Shown piece by piece: positions 9,322 through 16,944 of a DNA stretch of 64,000 nt (within the stretch, counting starts at the first letter, position 1; every line of letters starts with the position of its first letter). Source of the DNA: an uncultured Clostridia bacterium (GTDB lineage: Bacteria; Bacillota; Clostridia; Christensenellales; Borkfalkiaceae). The notes under the pieces were generated by a model. The model was not told the origin of the DNA. It saw only the letters and a list, made by a program, of their open reading frames with translations, and did no database searches. Made by a program: the position numbers and the translations under genes. Location of the stretch: contig CAKQWM010000003.1 of the NCBI GenBank assembly GCA_934278995.1, positions 62,001 through 126,000 of the forward strand, written 5' to 3'.

Positions 9322-9350
9322 ATTATAACATTATTGTATATCAATGTCAA
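9322..9350 (-). promoter_or_regulatory. Consensus vegetative promoter of the PadR-like gene
   Basis: On the minus strand TTGACA (9345-9350), a 17-base spacer and TATAAT (9322-9327) match the sigma-A consensus perfectly. Predicted start near 9315, giving a leader of roughly 27 bases before ATG 9288. Confidence 0.9.
9328..9347. promoter_or_regulatory. Dyad in promoter spacer, candidate PadR operator
   Basis: ACATT and AATGT arms separated by 10 bases lie inside the spacer, with the outer arm touching the -35 box. PadR-family operators are often described as ATGT/ACAT-type dyads of similar span. A repressor bound here would block polymerase. The link to the neighbouring regulator is inference. 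Confidence 0.5.
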
Positions 9351-9603
9351 TATTGTTTGATTAAATTTATCGATTAATGTCGAACTTTTTTTCAAATTTG
9401 CTTCGTTACAGGGAATTTAATCACATTTTATATGACGGTTTTTTTGTAATTCTGTAAGGATTCATTTTAAATTAAGGCAAAAAATAATATAAGATTTTTG
9501 CTTTATAACAAACCGCGCAAAATTCTTTTTATTATAATAATCTGTAAAATTTAAGTAAAAATCTGCGATTTTACGATTTATTACCTTTTTCGGGACATAT
9601 TAC

Positions 9604-9641
9604 TCAACTATGCGTAAAACTTGTGTTTTACGCATAGTTGA
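9604..9641. repeat. Perfect inverted repeat, 17-bp arms, 4-base centre
   Basis: Arms TCAACTATGCGTAAAAC and its exact reverse complement flank TTGT (9621-9624). Neither strand has a T-run after the stem, so it does not look like an intrinsic terminator. It stands 126 bases upstream of a XerS-like recombinase gene. It could be a recombination site (dif), a dimeric protein operator or an RNA hairpin. Confidence 0.9.
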
Positions 9642-9725
9642 AAATCTGTCGCCTAATCGGTTGACTATCCGAAATTTTTCATTTATAATAAATAACAGAA
9701 ACGTTTTTCTAAAAAAATCGTAACG

Positions 9726-9755
9726 CTTTACTATATCAACCTTTACTATATCAAC
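9726..9755. repeat. Tandem 15-bp direct repeat before the recombinase start
   Basis: CTTTACTATATCAAC occurs twice with no gap (9726-9740 and 9741-9755), ending 11 bases before ATG 9767, where a ribosome site would be expected. It may be a recent slippage duplication or paired protein-binding sites. Confidence 0.9.
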
Positions 9756-9766
9756 TCGGTTATATT

Positions 9767-10816
9767 ATGGCTAAATTAAACGACGACTATTTTACACAAA
9801 GAAAAATTAACGCAATCACACAATTAAATAAAGCCCTTGTAGAATTGCCCGATTTTATGCGTGAGTATCTTTTGGGCATAGAAACGAGGACGTCGCCTCT
9901 TACACGGCTCAATTATTGCATGGATTTAGCCATTTTTTTTGATTTTATATCAAACAAATACTCGATTTCCGTTAAGGAAATAGATTATAAAATGCTTGAT
10001 AAGATTACGGCGTTCGATATCGAACAATTTTTGAGTTATATTTCAAGTTTTGACTATAAAGGAGAGCATCATACGTGCGACGAAAAGGCAAAAGCGCGTA
10101 AATTAGCCTCGATTCGTTCTATGTATAAATACTTTTTCAACAAAAATTTAATCGTCGCTAACACCGCTTCCAAAGTCACTACGCCTAAACTTCACGAAAA
10201 AGAAATCGTCAGGCTTGAAAACAACGAAATAAAAAACCTGTTGTACTCTGCCGAAACCGGCGCGGGGCTTACAAAACATCAACTCGCCTATCAAAAAAAC
10301 ACACAGTTACGCGACGTATGTCTTCTTACCCTGTTCTTAGGCACGGGAATACGTATCAGTGAACTCGTCGGCTTGAACGTTAACGACGTTTTTCTTGAAA
10401 ACAACAGTTTTGTAGTAACGAGAAAAGGCGGAAATCGCGCTATATTATACTATACGGACGAAGTAAAAGAAGAACTCAAACGCTGGATTTTGGCAAGAGA
10501 ACAAATACCCGGTCTTTTAAAAGAAGAACAAGCCCTGTTTGTTTCCTTAAAACTAAAGCGTATAAGCGTCAGGGCTGTTCAGGACTTAGTGAAAAAATAT
10601 GCAAAAATTGTATCGCCTTTGAAGCATATTACGCCACACAAATTACGCAGTACTTTCGGTACGAAACTATATCGTGAAACCGGAGATATTTACGTAGTAG
10701 CAGACTATCTCGGACATAAAGATATCAATACGACCAAGCGTCATTACGCCGCTATGAGTGAAGATATCAGAAAGAAAGCGATAAAAACTATCAAACTTAA
10801 AAACGACGATAATTAA
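9767..10816 (+). CDS. Tyrosine recombinase, XerS-like
   Basis: 349 residues with the full tyrosine recombinase catalytic set: Arg196 (GTGIRISEL), Lys220 (RKGG), His291 and Arg294 (HKLRSTF), His317 (LGHKD) and Tyr327 (RHYAAM). The N-terminal SAM-like core-binding domain and an extended linker near residues 160-182 resemble the single-recombinase XerS type (about 356 residues) more than XerC/XerD (about 295-300). Expected role: resolution of chromosome dimers at a dif site, acting with FtsK. No phage or integrative-element genes are adjacent, which argues for a housekeeping role. No Shine-Dalgarno is visible. A palindrome upstream may be its site. Confidence 0.85.
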   Translation: MAKLNDDYFTQRKINAITQLNKALVELPDFMREYLLGIETRTSPLTRLNYCMDLAIFFDFISNKYSISVKEIDYKMLDKITAFDIEQFLSYISSFDYKGEHHTCDEKAKARKLASIRSMYKYFFNKNLIVANTASKVTTPKLHEKEIVRLENNEIKNLLYSAETGAGLTKHQLAYQKNTQLRDVCLLTLFLGTGIRISELVGLNVNDVFLENNSFVVTRKGGNRAILYYTDEVKEELKRWILAREQIPGLLKEEQALFVSLKLKRISVRAVQDLVKKYAKIVSPLKHITPHKLRSTFGTKLYRETGDIYVVADYLGHKDINTTKRHYAAMSEDIRKKAIKTIKLKNDDN

Positions 10817-10866
10817 AATTATGCTTGTCATAATTTTATCTAAAATACTTGATTATATAAGCGATT

Positions 10867-11907
10867 ATGCAAAACATTCTGATTATCGAACCGCTTTTTG
10901 ACGGAGAGATTTACGACGAAAAGAAAGACGAAATAACCGCGCTTTGCGATAGCGCCGACGGAAAGGTTAAAGTTATTGTTTCACAAGTTATCCGCACGAT
11001 AACGCCCGCTACTTTCATAGGAAAAGGCAAAGCGGAAAGCATTAAAGAAATCATTTCCGAAACCCCTGTAGATTTATGCGTATTTGACGGGGAATTATCC
11101 CCTTCTCAAACACTTAACCTATCCGATATCATAGGCATTCCCGTTATCACAAGGACAAATCTGATACTTGATATTTTTGCGCGTCACGCAAAAAGTTCGG
11201 AAGGTAAAATTCTCGTCGAACTTGCCCAACTTAAATATATCTACCCTCGCCTCAAGGGTAATGGCGACAGTATGTCGCGCCTTGGCGCGGGAATCGGCAC
11301 TCGCGGTCCCGGCGAAACACAATTAGAAACCGACAGAAGGCACATAAGAGCAAGAATTTTATCCCTTGAAGACTCGCTTGAAAAAATAAGAACGCGTCGC
11401 AATCTTGAATACAAACGCCGTAAAAAAAATCGCGCTAAAACCGTCGTTTTAGTCGGATATACCAACGTCGGCAAATCAACTTTGTTAAATCTTTTATGCC
11501 AGTCTTCTGATTTAATGATGGATAAACTGTTTGCGACGCTCGATACTTCGTCTAAACGCGCTTATATAAACGGTTATAACGTTGTTTTCGTCGATACGGT
11601 CGGTTTTATTAAGAATTTACCCGACGATCTTACCGAAGCGTTTAAATCTACTTTGGAATGCATACGCGAAGCAGACCTTATACTGAACGTGTCCGACGCG
11701 ACGAAAAATTGGAAAGAACAATTTTCAATAACCGAAGAATTGTTGAAAAAGTTCGAGCATACCGCGGAAATTATCGACGTCTTGAATAAATGCGATAAAA
11801 TGCCCGATGAGTTTGTTCCCGAAAAAATAATTAAAATTTCTGCGCTTAAAAAACAAGGCATCGATGAGTTGAAAAATATTGTCGTATCAAAACTCGGCTT
11901 AAAATAA
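10867..11907 (+). CDS. hflX: Ribosome-associated GTPase HflX
   Basis: 346 residues. HflX binds 50S subunits and splits stalled or heat-damaged ribosomes. Seen: the N-terminal HflX domain (ATFIGKGK), the linker with GAGIGTRGPGETQLETDRR, the G1 loop GYTNVGKST (Gly197-Ser203), DTVGFI and NKCD. It is somewhat shorter than the usual 400 or more residues, with a minimal C-terminal domain, but all GTPase motifs are complete. It follows the recombinase gene by 50 bases; an AT-rich stem (10814-10838) in the gap is too weak to call a terminator. No Shine-Dalgarno precedes the ATG. Confidence 0.94.
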   Translation: MQNILIIEPLFDGEIYDEKKDEITALCDSADGKVKVIVSQVIRTITPATFIGKGKAESIKEIISETPVDLCVFDGELSPSQTLNLSDIIGIPVITRTNLILDIFARHAKSSEGKILVELAQLKYIYPRLKGNGDSMSRLGAGIGTRGPGETQLETDRRHIRARILSLEDSLEKIRTRRNLEYKRRKKNRAKTVVLVGYTNVGKSTLLNLLCQSSDLMMDKLFATLDTSSKRAYINGYNVVFVDTVGFIKNLPDDLTEAFKSTLECIREADLILNVSDATKNWKEQFSITEELLKKFEHTAEIIDVLNKCDKMPDEFVPEKIIKISALKKQGIDELKNIVVSKLGLK

Positions 11908-11923
11908 CGAATATTTACTTAAT

Positions 11924-11955
11924 AAAAATACCCGACAGTATCGTCGGATATTTTT
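11924..11955. terminator. Bidirectional terminator between hflX and the kinase gene
   Basis: A CCGAC/GTCGG stem continues, after one C-A mismatch, into 7 A-T pairs. The A-rich left and T-rich right sides supply a U-tract on either strand, fitting two convergent genes whose stops flank it. Confidence 0.8.
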
Positions 11956-11963
11956 ATATACGT

Positions 11964-13055
11964 CTATTTGCATGCGCATTTATCTACAATATCTTTTATT
12001 TCAATAAGTTTTCGTTCTATTTTTTGAGATAAAATAATCTGATTGTTTGCCCTGTCGAGGTTTTGATTTTCATACAGACAATTGAAGTATAAATCGCCGT
12101 CAAGATAATCTTTTAAAAACCTCGAAGCAAGTTCAAGCGTCATAATATAAGGCGCTATATACAAGGTGTTTAGTTCTTCTTCCGATAAAGCATTTACGGT
12201 TTTCGACAAAAAACCTTTCGTAAACGCCCGAAATTTATTAAGATCAAAATCAATTTTGTCATAATCGGTTTCGTCTTCTTTAGCCGTCGAACAAATCGAG
12301 CGTGAGCCGTCGCCGAAATCATACGCGACAAGCCCTCGCATTACAGTATCGAGATCGATTACGGTAAGCGCTTTTTTACTTACTTTATCGAACAAAACGT
12401 TATTACATTTTGTGTCGTTATGCGTAACTTTTAATTGAATTTTCCCCTCTTTTAATCTCGAAGTAAAAAACGAAGCGTACTCGCTTTTCGATTTTAAATA
12501 TTTTATCTGCTTTTCGACAAGTTTTTTTCGGTTTGCGAGGTTTTTTTTGACCGAATCGAAAAAGGAATGAAAGCGTTTTTCCGTATCGTGAAAGTCTTCA
12601 ATGGTATCAAATAAATTTTCTGCGTTAAAATCGCTTAAAAACAGTTGAAATTTTCCGTAGGCTTTGCCTGTTTCTTCAACGACGGAAATATCGTCCGTTT
12701 CATCGAAGGTAACCGAATTGTCGATATATTTATAAACCCGCCAAAATTCGCCGTTATTATCGATAAAATAAGGTAAATCGTTTTTCGCAGAAATAAATTC
12801 TATCACCTGCCTGTTTTTGTCGCGCGTATGAATTTTTCTTCTTATATGATTAGTTACGTCGATCACGTTTTTCATAAGTCTTTGCGGGTTTTTAAAAACG
12901 TAGCCGTTGATTTTTTGCAAAATATATTTTATTTGCCCGCAATTTGCGCTGTTTATTACAAGATAAGTTTTGTTAATATTGCCCGAAGTCAGTTTATTGT
13001 ATTTTAAAAAATTACCTTCCGTTTTAAAATTTGCGATAACTTCGCTTATTTCCAT
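11964..13055 (-). CDS. Aminoglycoside-phosphotransferase-fold sugar kinase (N-acetylhexosamine kinase-like)
   Basis: 363 residues of the APH/choline kinase fold. The catalytic loop is THNDTKCNNVLFD (His212, Asn213, Asp214) and the metal-binding block is VIDLDTVMRGL near residue 233, followed by YDFGDGSRS. An N-terminal loop LTSGNINKTYLV replaces a classical P-loop. This combination resembles N-acetylhexosamine 1-kinase (NahK) and related kinases that phosphorylate GlcNAc/GalNAc at C1. No lacto-N-biose or mucin-sugar genes are nearby, so the substrate is an inference and another small-molecule kinase role is possible. It is monocistronic, between a promoter-like sequence and the hflX terminator. 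Confidence 0.75.
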   Translation of the reverse strand: MEISEVIANFKTEGNFLKYNKLTSGNINKTYLVINSANCGQIKYILQKINGYVFKNPQRLMKNVIDVTNHIRRKIHTRDKNRQVIEFISAKNDLPYFIDNNGEFWRVYKYIDNSVTFDETDDISVVEETGKAYGKFQLFLSDFNAENLFDTIEDFHDTEKRFHSFFDSVKKNLANRKKLVEKQIKYLKSKSEYASFFTSRLKEGKIQLKVTHNDTKCNNVLFDKVSKKALTVIDLDTVMRGLVAYDFGDGSRSICSTAKEDETDYDKIDFDLNKFRAFTKGFLSKTVNALSEEELNTLYIAPYIMTLELASRFLKDYLDGDLYFNCLYENQNLDRANNQIILSQKIERKLIEIKDIVDKCACK

Positions 13056-13079
13056 AATACATACCGTAAAACACGTTAT

Positions 13080-13109
13080 ATACTATGGAATATAAAATTT
13101 TTTTGACAA
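13080..13109 (-). promoter_or_regulatory. Possible promoter of the kinase gene
   Basis: Minus strand TTGTCA (13104-13109), 18-base spacer, TAGTAT (13080-13085), about 25 bases before ATG 13055. The -35 box abuts the U-tract of the dnaJ terminator. Both boxes deviate from consensus. Confidence 0.4.
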
Positions 13110-13141
13110 AAAAAGCCTTACGAAATCAATTTTCGTAAGGC
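13108..13141 (-). terminator. Terminator of the hrcA-grpE-dnaK-dnaJ operon
   Basis: Perfect 11-bp stem (13115-13125 with 13131-13141), loop of 5. On the minus strand it is followed by seven or more T. It lies about 65 bases after the dnaJ stop. Confidence 0.92.
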
Positions 13142-13205
13142 ATATATTTATTTTAAGAGAAGTAAAAAATTTCTGAAAGAAAGTTTTAAACTTCTCGTAA
13201 CAATA

Positions 13206-14354
13206 CTATTTATCCGCATAAGGATTTACACCGTAAAGTGATTGAACGTTGGTTTTGTACTCGCTCATTTTGGCGGTCTTGCTCACGTCTATATCGCTGT
13301 CGAACTCGCTGATCGCCGATTTTTGCGAACGACTTAGTTTGGTCGGGACTTCAACGAACGTTTTAACGTAAAGATTACCTATGCCGTATTTTGAAACGAT
13401 GCCTTTACCGCGAATCATAAATTCCTTGCCGTTTTGCGTTCCTTCGGGAATATTCAATTCGTAAGTTTTATCAAGCGTCGGCACCTGAACTTTACCGCCG
13501 AGACAAGCCGTTTTAAACGAAACGGGAAGGTCAACGAATAAGTCGAATCCTTTACGTTTAAATAATTTGTGATCCAACACTTTAAATTCAACGATGAGAT
13601 TGCCTGATTCTCCGCCGTTCGGCGACGCATTGCCGAAGCCTCGTTTGGTTATATAACTACCGTTATCGGCGCCTGCGGGTATGTCGATCGTAAACGTAGT
13701 ATTCGTCGATTTGTAACCTTTACCGCCGCAATCGGGGCATTTTTCGATAATGATTTTACCCAACCCGCCGCATTTGGGACAAGTAACGATTCTTACGGTC
13801 TTGAAAAAACCTCCGCCGACGGCTTGCTGAACCTGCCCCGTACCTTTACAGTTATCGCACGTGGTAAACTTCGTACCGTCTTTGGCTCCCGTGCCTTTAC
13901 AAGAGGAACAAGGCTCAGTTCTTTTATAACTGATTTCTTTTTTACAGCCTTTAGCGGCATCCATAAACGACAAAGTAACCGAAAGCCCTATGTCCGTACC
14001 AGGACGCCTTGCGGAACTTCTTGACGACGAACCACCGGTAAATTGACTGAAAATATCGCCGAAGATATCGGAAAAACCACCGAAGCCGCCGAAACCTTCG
14101 CCCGCGGAATAACTACCTCCCGCGCCCGCCCTTGCGAACGGATTTTCGAGTTCGTAGTCGTACTGCTCACGCTTTTTCGGATCGGACAAGACTTCGTTTG
14201 CCTCGTTTATTTCCTTAAACTTAGCGGCAACCGTTTCATCGTTCGGATGTAAATCGGGATGGTATTGCTTTACTAATTTTCTGTATTGAGCTTTAATTTC
14301 CTCTTGCGTTGCTTTTTTATCGACGCCGAGAATTTCGTAATAGTTTTTCGCCAT
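13206..14354 (-). CDS. dnaJ: Chaperone DnaJ (Hsp40)
   Basis: 382 residues, normal length. Order: J domain (residues 1-70) with the HPD triad in QYHPDLHP, a Gly/Phe-rich region (about 75-130), four CxxCxGxG zinc modules between about 145 and 215 (CSSCKGTG, CDNCKGTG, CPKCGGLG, CPDCGGKG), then the C-terminal substrate-binding domain. DnaJ delivers unfolded proteins to DnaK and stimulates its ATPase. It is the last gene of the HrcA-controlled operon. Its ribosome site AAGGTG lies just after an intercistronic hairpin that follows dnaK. Confidence 0.97.
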   Translation of the reverse strand: MAKNYYEILGVDKKATQEEIKAQYRKLVKQYHPDLHPNDETVAAKFKEINEANEVLSDPKKREQYDYELENPFARAGAGGSYSAGEGFGGFGGFSDIFGDIFSQFTGGSSSRSSARRPGTDIGLSVTLSFMDAAKGCKKEISYKRTEPCSSCKGTGAKDGTKFTTCDNCKGTGQVQQAVGGGFFKTVRIVTCPKCGGLGKIIIEKCPDCGGKGYKSTNTTFTIDIPAGADNGSYITKRGFGNASPNGGESGNLIVEFKVLDHKLFKRKGFDLFVDLPVSFKTACLGGKVQVPTLDKTYELNIPEGTQNGKEFMIRGKGIVSKYGIGNLYVKTFVEVPTKLSRSQKSAISEFDSDIDVSKTAKMSEYKTNVQSLYGVNPYADK

Positions 14355-14367
14355 AATTACACCTTAA

Positions 14368-14397
14368 TTCGGTGGCGCAATTTTTCACGCCACCGAA
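14368..14397 (-). other. Intercistronic hairpin between dnaK and dnaJ
   Basis: Perfect 10-bp stem TTCGGTGGCG / CGCCACCGAA with a 10-base loop. No U-tract follows on the minus strand; the sequence runs straight into the dnaJ ribosome site. It looks like an mRNA stabiliser or processing site rather than a terminator. Confidence 0.7.
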
Positions 14398-14429
14398 CGA
14401 TTTACAAAAAATGTTTATTTACGCGCCGA

Positions 14430-16238
14430 TTAGTTCTGATGGAATTCGGTATCTCCGTTATCGGCTGACTGTTGACCTTCGCTTTGTTGAGCGTTTTCCT
14501 GCGCCGCTTGCTGATAAATCTTGGCGAATACGCCTTGCGCTTCCGTCGAGAGTTTTTCGTTGGCGGATTTAATTCTGTCGGCGTCATCGCTTGCAAGATC
14601 TTCTTTAGCCGATTTGATTGCTTCTTCGAGTTTAGCCTTATCTTCTTCGGAAACTTTATCGCCGTTTTCGCGCAAAGTCTTTTCAATCGAGAAAATCAAA
14701 CCGTCGAGTTGATTTTTGTTATCAACCGCTTCTTTACGTTTCTTATCTTCGGCTTCATACTGCTCGGCTTCTTTAACCGCGCGGTCGATGTCTTCGTCGG
14801 AAAGGTTCGTCGATGAAGTAATGGTTATATCGGTAGATTTGTTGGTACCGAGGTCTTTAGCCGATACGTGAACGATACCGTTTGCGTCGATATCGAAAGT
14901 AACTTCTATCTGAGGTATCCCTCTCGGAGCGGGCATAATGCCTGTCAAATCAAATCTGCCGAGCGTTTTGTTATCCTTAGCAAATTGTCTTTCGCCTTGT
15001 AAAACGTGGATACTTACTTCGGGTTGATTATCTACCGCGGTAGAGAATATCTGCGATTTCTTTACGGGGATAGTTGTGTTACGTTCGATAAGTTTGGTGA
15101 AAACGCCGCCCAAAGTTTCGATACCCAAAGAAAGAGGAGTTACGTCGAGAAGCAATACGTCTTTGACTTCACCGGATAATACGCCGCCTTGTATAGCCGC
15201 GCCGATAGCAACGCATTCGTCGGGGTTAATGCCTTTGAAAGGTTCCTTACCGGTAATTTTTCTGACCGTATCGACAACGGCGGGGATTCTCGTCGAACCG
15301 CCGACCAGAATAACTTTTTCGATATCGTTAAAGGTTAGTCCCGCATCCTTCATGGCTTTGTTCAAGGGTTCGACGGTAGCCTGAACGAGTTCCGCCGTCA
15401 AAGCGTCGAATTTCTGACGGGTAAGAGTTTCGTCAAGGTGCTTCGCTTCACTGCCGACAGCCGTAATGAACGGAATATTGATATTTGTAGAAGTAAGCGT
15501 AGAAAGTTCTATTTTAGCCTTTTCTGCGGCTTCTTTAAGCCTCTGCATTGCGAGTTTGTCACCTGAAAGATCTATGCCCTCTTTGGCTTTGAACTGGCCT
15601 ACGAGATAGTCCATAATCTTTTTATCGAAGTCGTCGCCGCCGAGCATACAGTTACCGTTAGTTGCCAGAACTTCAAACACGCCGTCGCCTATATCCATAA
15701 TGGAAACGTCGAACGTACCACCGCCAAGGTCGTAAATGATAACTTTATGCGATGATTTATCCTTATCAAGCCCGTAAGCAAGCGCAGCCGCGGTAGGTTC
15801 GTTTATAACACGAAGGACGTTTAAACCGGCGATTTTACCTGCGTCTTTGGTTGCCTGACGCTGACTGTCCGTAAAGTATGCGGGGCAGGTAATAACGGCG
15901 TCTTTCACGGTTTCGCCGAGGTATGCTTCCGCATCTTTTTTAAGTTTGGAAAGAATCATTGCAGAAATTTCCTGCGGGCTGTACTGCTTATCGTCTATGG
16001 TTACTTTATAATCGGAACCCATGTGGCGTTTAATGGAAATAACGGTTCTTTCGGGGTTAGCGACCGCCTGACGTTTTGCTATCTGACCGACAAGCCTCTG
16101 CCCGTCTTTCTGAAAACCTACTACGGAAGGAGTGGTTCTCGAACCTTCCGAGTTTGCGATTACTACGGGTTCGTTACCTTCCATAACGGCAACGCACGAG
16201 TTTGTAGTACCTAAATCTATACCTATAACTTTTGACAT
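14430..16238 (-). CDS. dnaK: Chaperone DnaK (Hsp70)
   Basis: 602 residues, typical of Gram-positive DnaK. The nucleotide-binding domain starts with IGIDLGTTNSCVAVMEG and includes DLGGGTFDVS and the VILVGGSTRIPAV block; the substrate-binding domain with VTPLSLGIETLGG and a helical lid follow. The tail is Gln/Asp-rich rather than EEVD-like. ATP-driven binding and release of unfolded polypeptides in the cytosol, with GrpE as exchange factor. An AAGGAGAT site precedes ATG 16238. The gap to grpE (82 bases) is AT-rich and has no second CIRCE, so regulation comes from the hrcA promoter. Confidence 0.98.
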   Translation of the reverse strand: MSKVIGIDLGTTNSCVAVMEGNEPVVIANSEGSRTTPSVVGFQKDGQRLVGQIAKRQAVANPERTVISIKRHMGSDYKVTIDDKQYSPQEISAMILSKLKKDAEAYLGETVKDAVITCPAYFTDSQRQATKDAGKIAGLNVLRVINEPTAAALAYGLDKDKSSHKVIIYDLGGGTFDVSIMDIGDGVFEVLATNGNCMLGGDDFDKKIMDYLVGQFKAKEGIDLSGDKLAMQRLKEAAEKAKIELSTLTSTNINIPFITAVGSEAKHLDETLTRQKFDALTAELVQATVEPLNKAMKDAGLTFNDIEKVILVGGSTRIPAVVDTVRKITGKEPFKGINPDECVAIGAAIQGGVLSGEVKDVLLLDVTPLSLGIETLGGVFTKLIERNTTIPVKKSQIFSTAVDNQPEVSIHVLQGERQFAKDNKTLGRFDLTGIMPAPRGIPQIEVTFDIDANGIVHVSAKDLGTNKSTDITITSSTNLSDEDIDRAVKEAEQYEAEDKKRKEAVDNKNQLDGLIFSIEKTLRENGDKVSEEDKAKLEEAIKSAKEDLASDDADRIKSANEKLSTEAQGVFAKIYQQAAQENAQQSEGQQSADNGDTEFHQN

Positions 16239-16320
16239 AATATTATCTCCTTAAAAAATTATTTTTTAAATTAAATTTTATATTTATATGATGAAACAAT
16301 CCGTTTGCCCGCGGTAGTTA

Positions 16321-16932
16321 TTATTTCGTAACGACTACCTGACAATATCTGATTATTTTATCGTCTAATTTATAACCCTTTTTGAACACGGTTTTAACAA
16401 CGTTCAAACCTTCGCCTTCTTCCGCTTCTACGGTATGAATTGCTTCGGAAGTATCGGGATTAAAAACTTCTCCGACGGGGTTTATCGTTTCGACGCCCAT
16501 AGACTCTAAAGAATCTCTGAACTGTCTTGCAATAAGATTTACGCCCTCTCTCGTCTTTTCGTCGAGGTCGGTTGAAAGCGCCCTTTCGATGCTGTCGCCG
16601 ATAACCAGAATGTTTAATATCGTATCCTTTTTGCCGTCGAAATACGCGTTTCTTCTTACTTCCGAGTTTCTCTTTTTGTAATTTTCAAACTCGGCAACCG
16701 AGCGATACCATTTATCTTTAAAATCGGCGCTCTCGCCTTTTAATTTTTCTATTATTTTATCGAGTTCGGAAAGTTCGGATACGGTTTTTTCGCTTTCGGC
16801 AAGCGTTGCTTTTAAAACGCTTTTCAATTCTTCTGCCGAGAGAGAATCAACGTCCAAACTCGCGGGTTTTTTACAAGCCTCGTCGTTTCCGATCGACTCG
16901 TCGTCTTTATGTTTTAATTCTTCTTGTTTCAT
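16321..16932 (-). CDS. grpE: Nucleotide exchange factor GrpE
   Basis: 203 residues from ATG 16932. An in-frame GTG at 16941 overlaps the ribosome site AAAGGTG and is less likely to be the start. An acidic N terminus and long helix (about residues 30-85) are followed by the GrpE dimer and beta-wing domain with KDKWYRSVAEFENYKKR and, near the end, KGYKLDDKIIRYCQVVV. GrpE releases ADP from DnaK. It lies 12 bases after hrcA in the heat-shock operon. Confidence 0.96.
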   Translation of the reverse strand: MKQEELKHKDDESIGNDEACKKPASLDVDSLSAEELKSVLKATLAESEKTVSELSELDKIIEKLKGESADFKDKWYRSVAEFENYKKRNSEVRRNAYFDGKKDTILNILVIGDSIERALSTDLDEKTREGVNLIARQFRDSLESMGVETINPVGEVFNPDTSEAIHTVEAEEGEGLNVVKTVFKKGYKLDDKIIRYCQVVVTK

Positions 16933-16944
16933 TCCGATCACCTT

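Larger units (their letters stand above)
9351..9766. other. Non-coding spacer before the recombinase gene
   Basis: AT-rich spacer with no credible gene on either strand. It contains a perfect palindrome (9604-9641) and a tandem 15-bp repeat (9726-9755), listed separately. No Shine-Dalgarno and no convincing promoter were found for the downstream recombinase gene. Confidence 0.7.

Noticed and set aside
9767..10816. Recombinase as sign of a prophage or integrative element
   Set aside because: No phage, transposase, relaxase or excisionase genes flank it, and base composition and neighbours are housekeeping; XerS-like features fit chromosome dimer resolution better.
10814..10838. AT-rich stem between the recombinase gene and hflX as terminator
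   Set aside because: The stem is nearly all A-T and no T-run follows it.
14472..14816. 114-codon plus-strand frame opposite dnaK
   Set aside because: Antisense shadow of the conserved dnaK 3' part without start signals.
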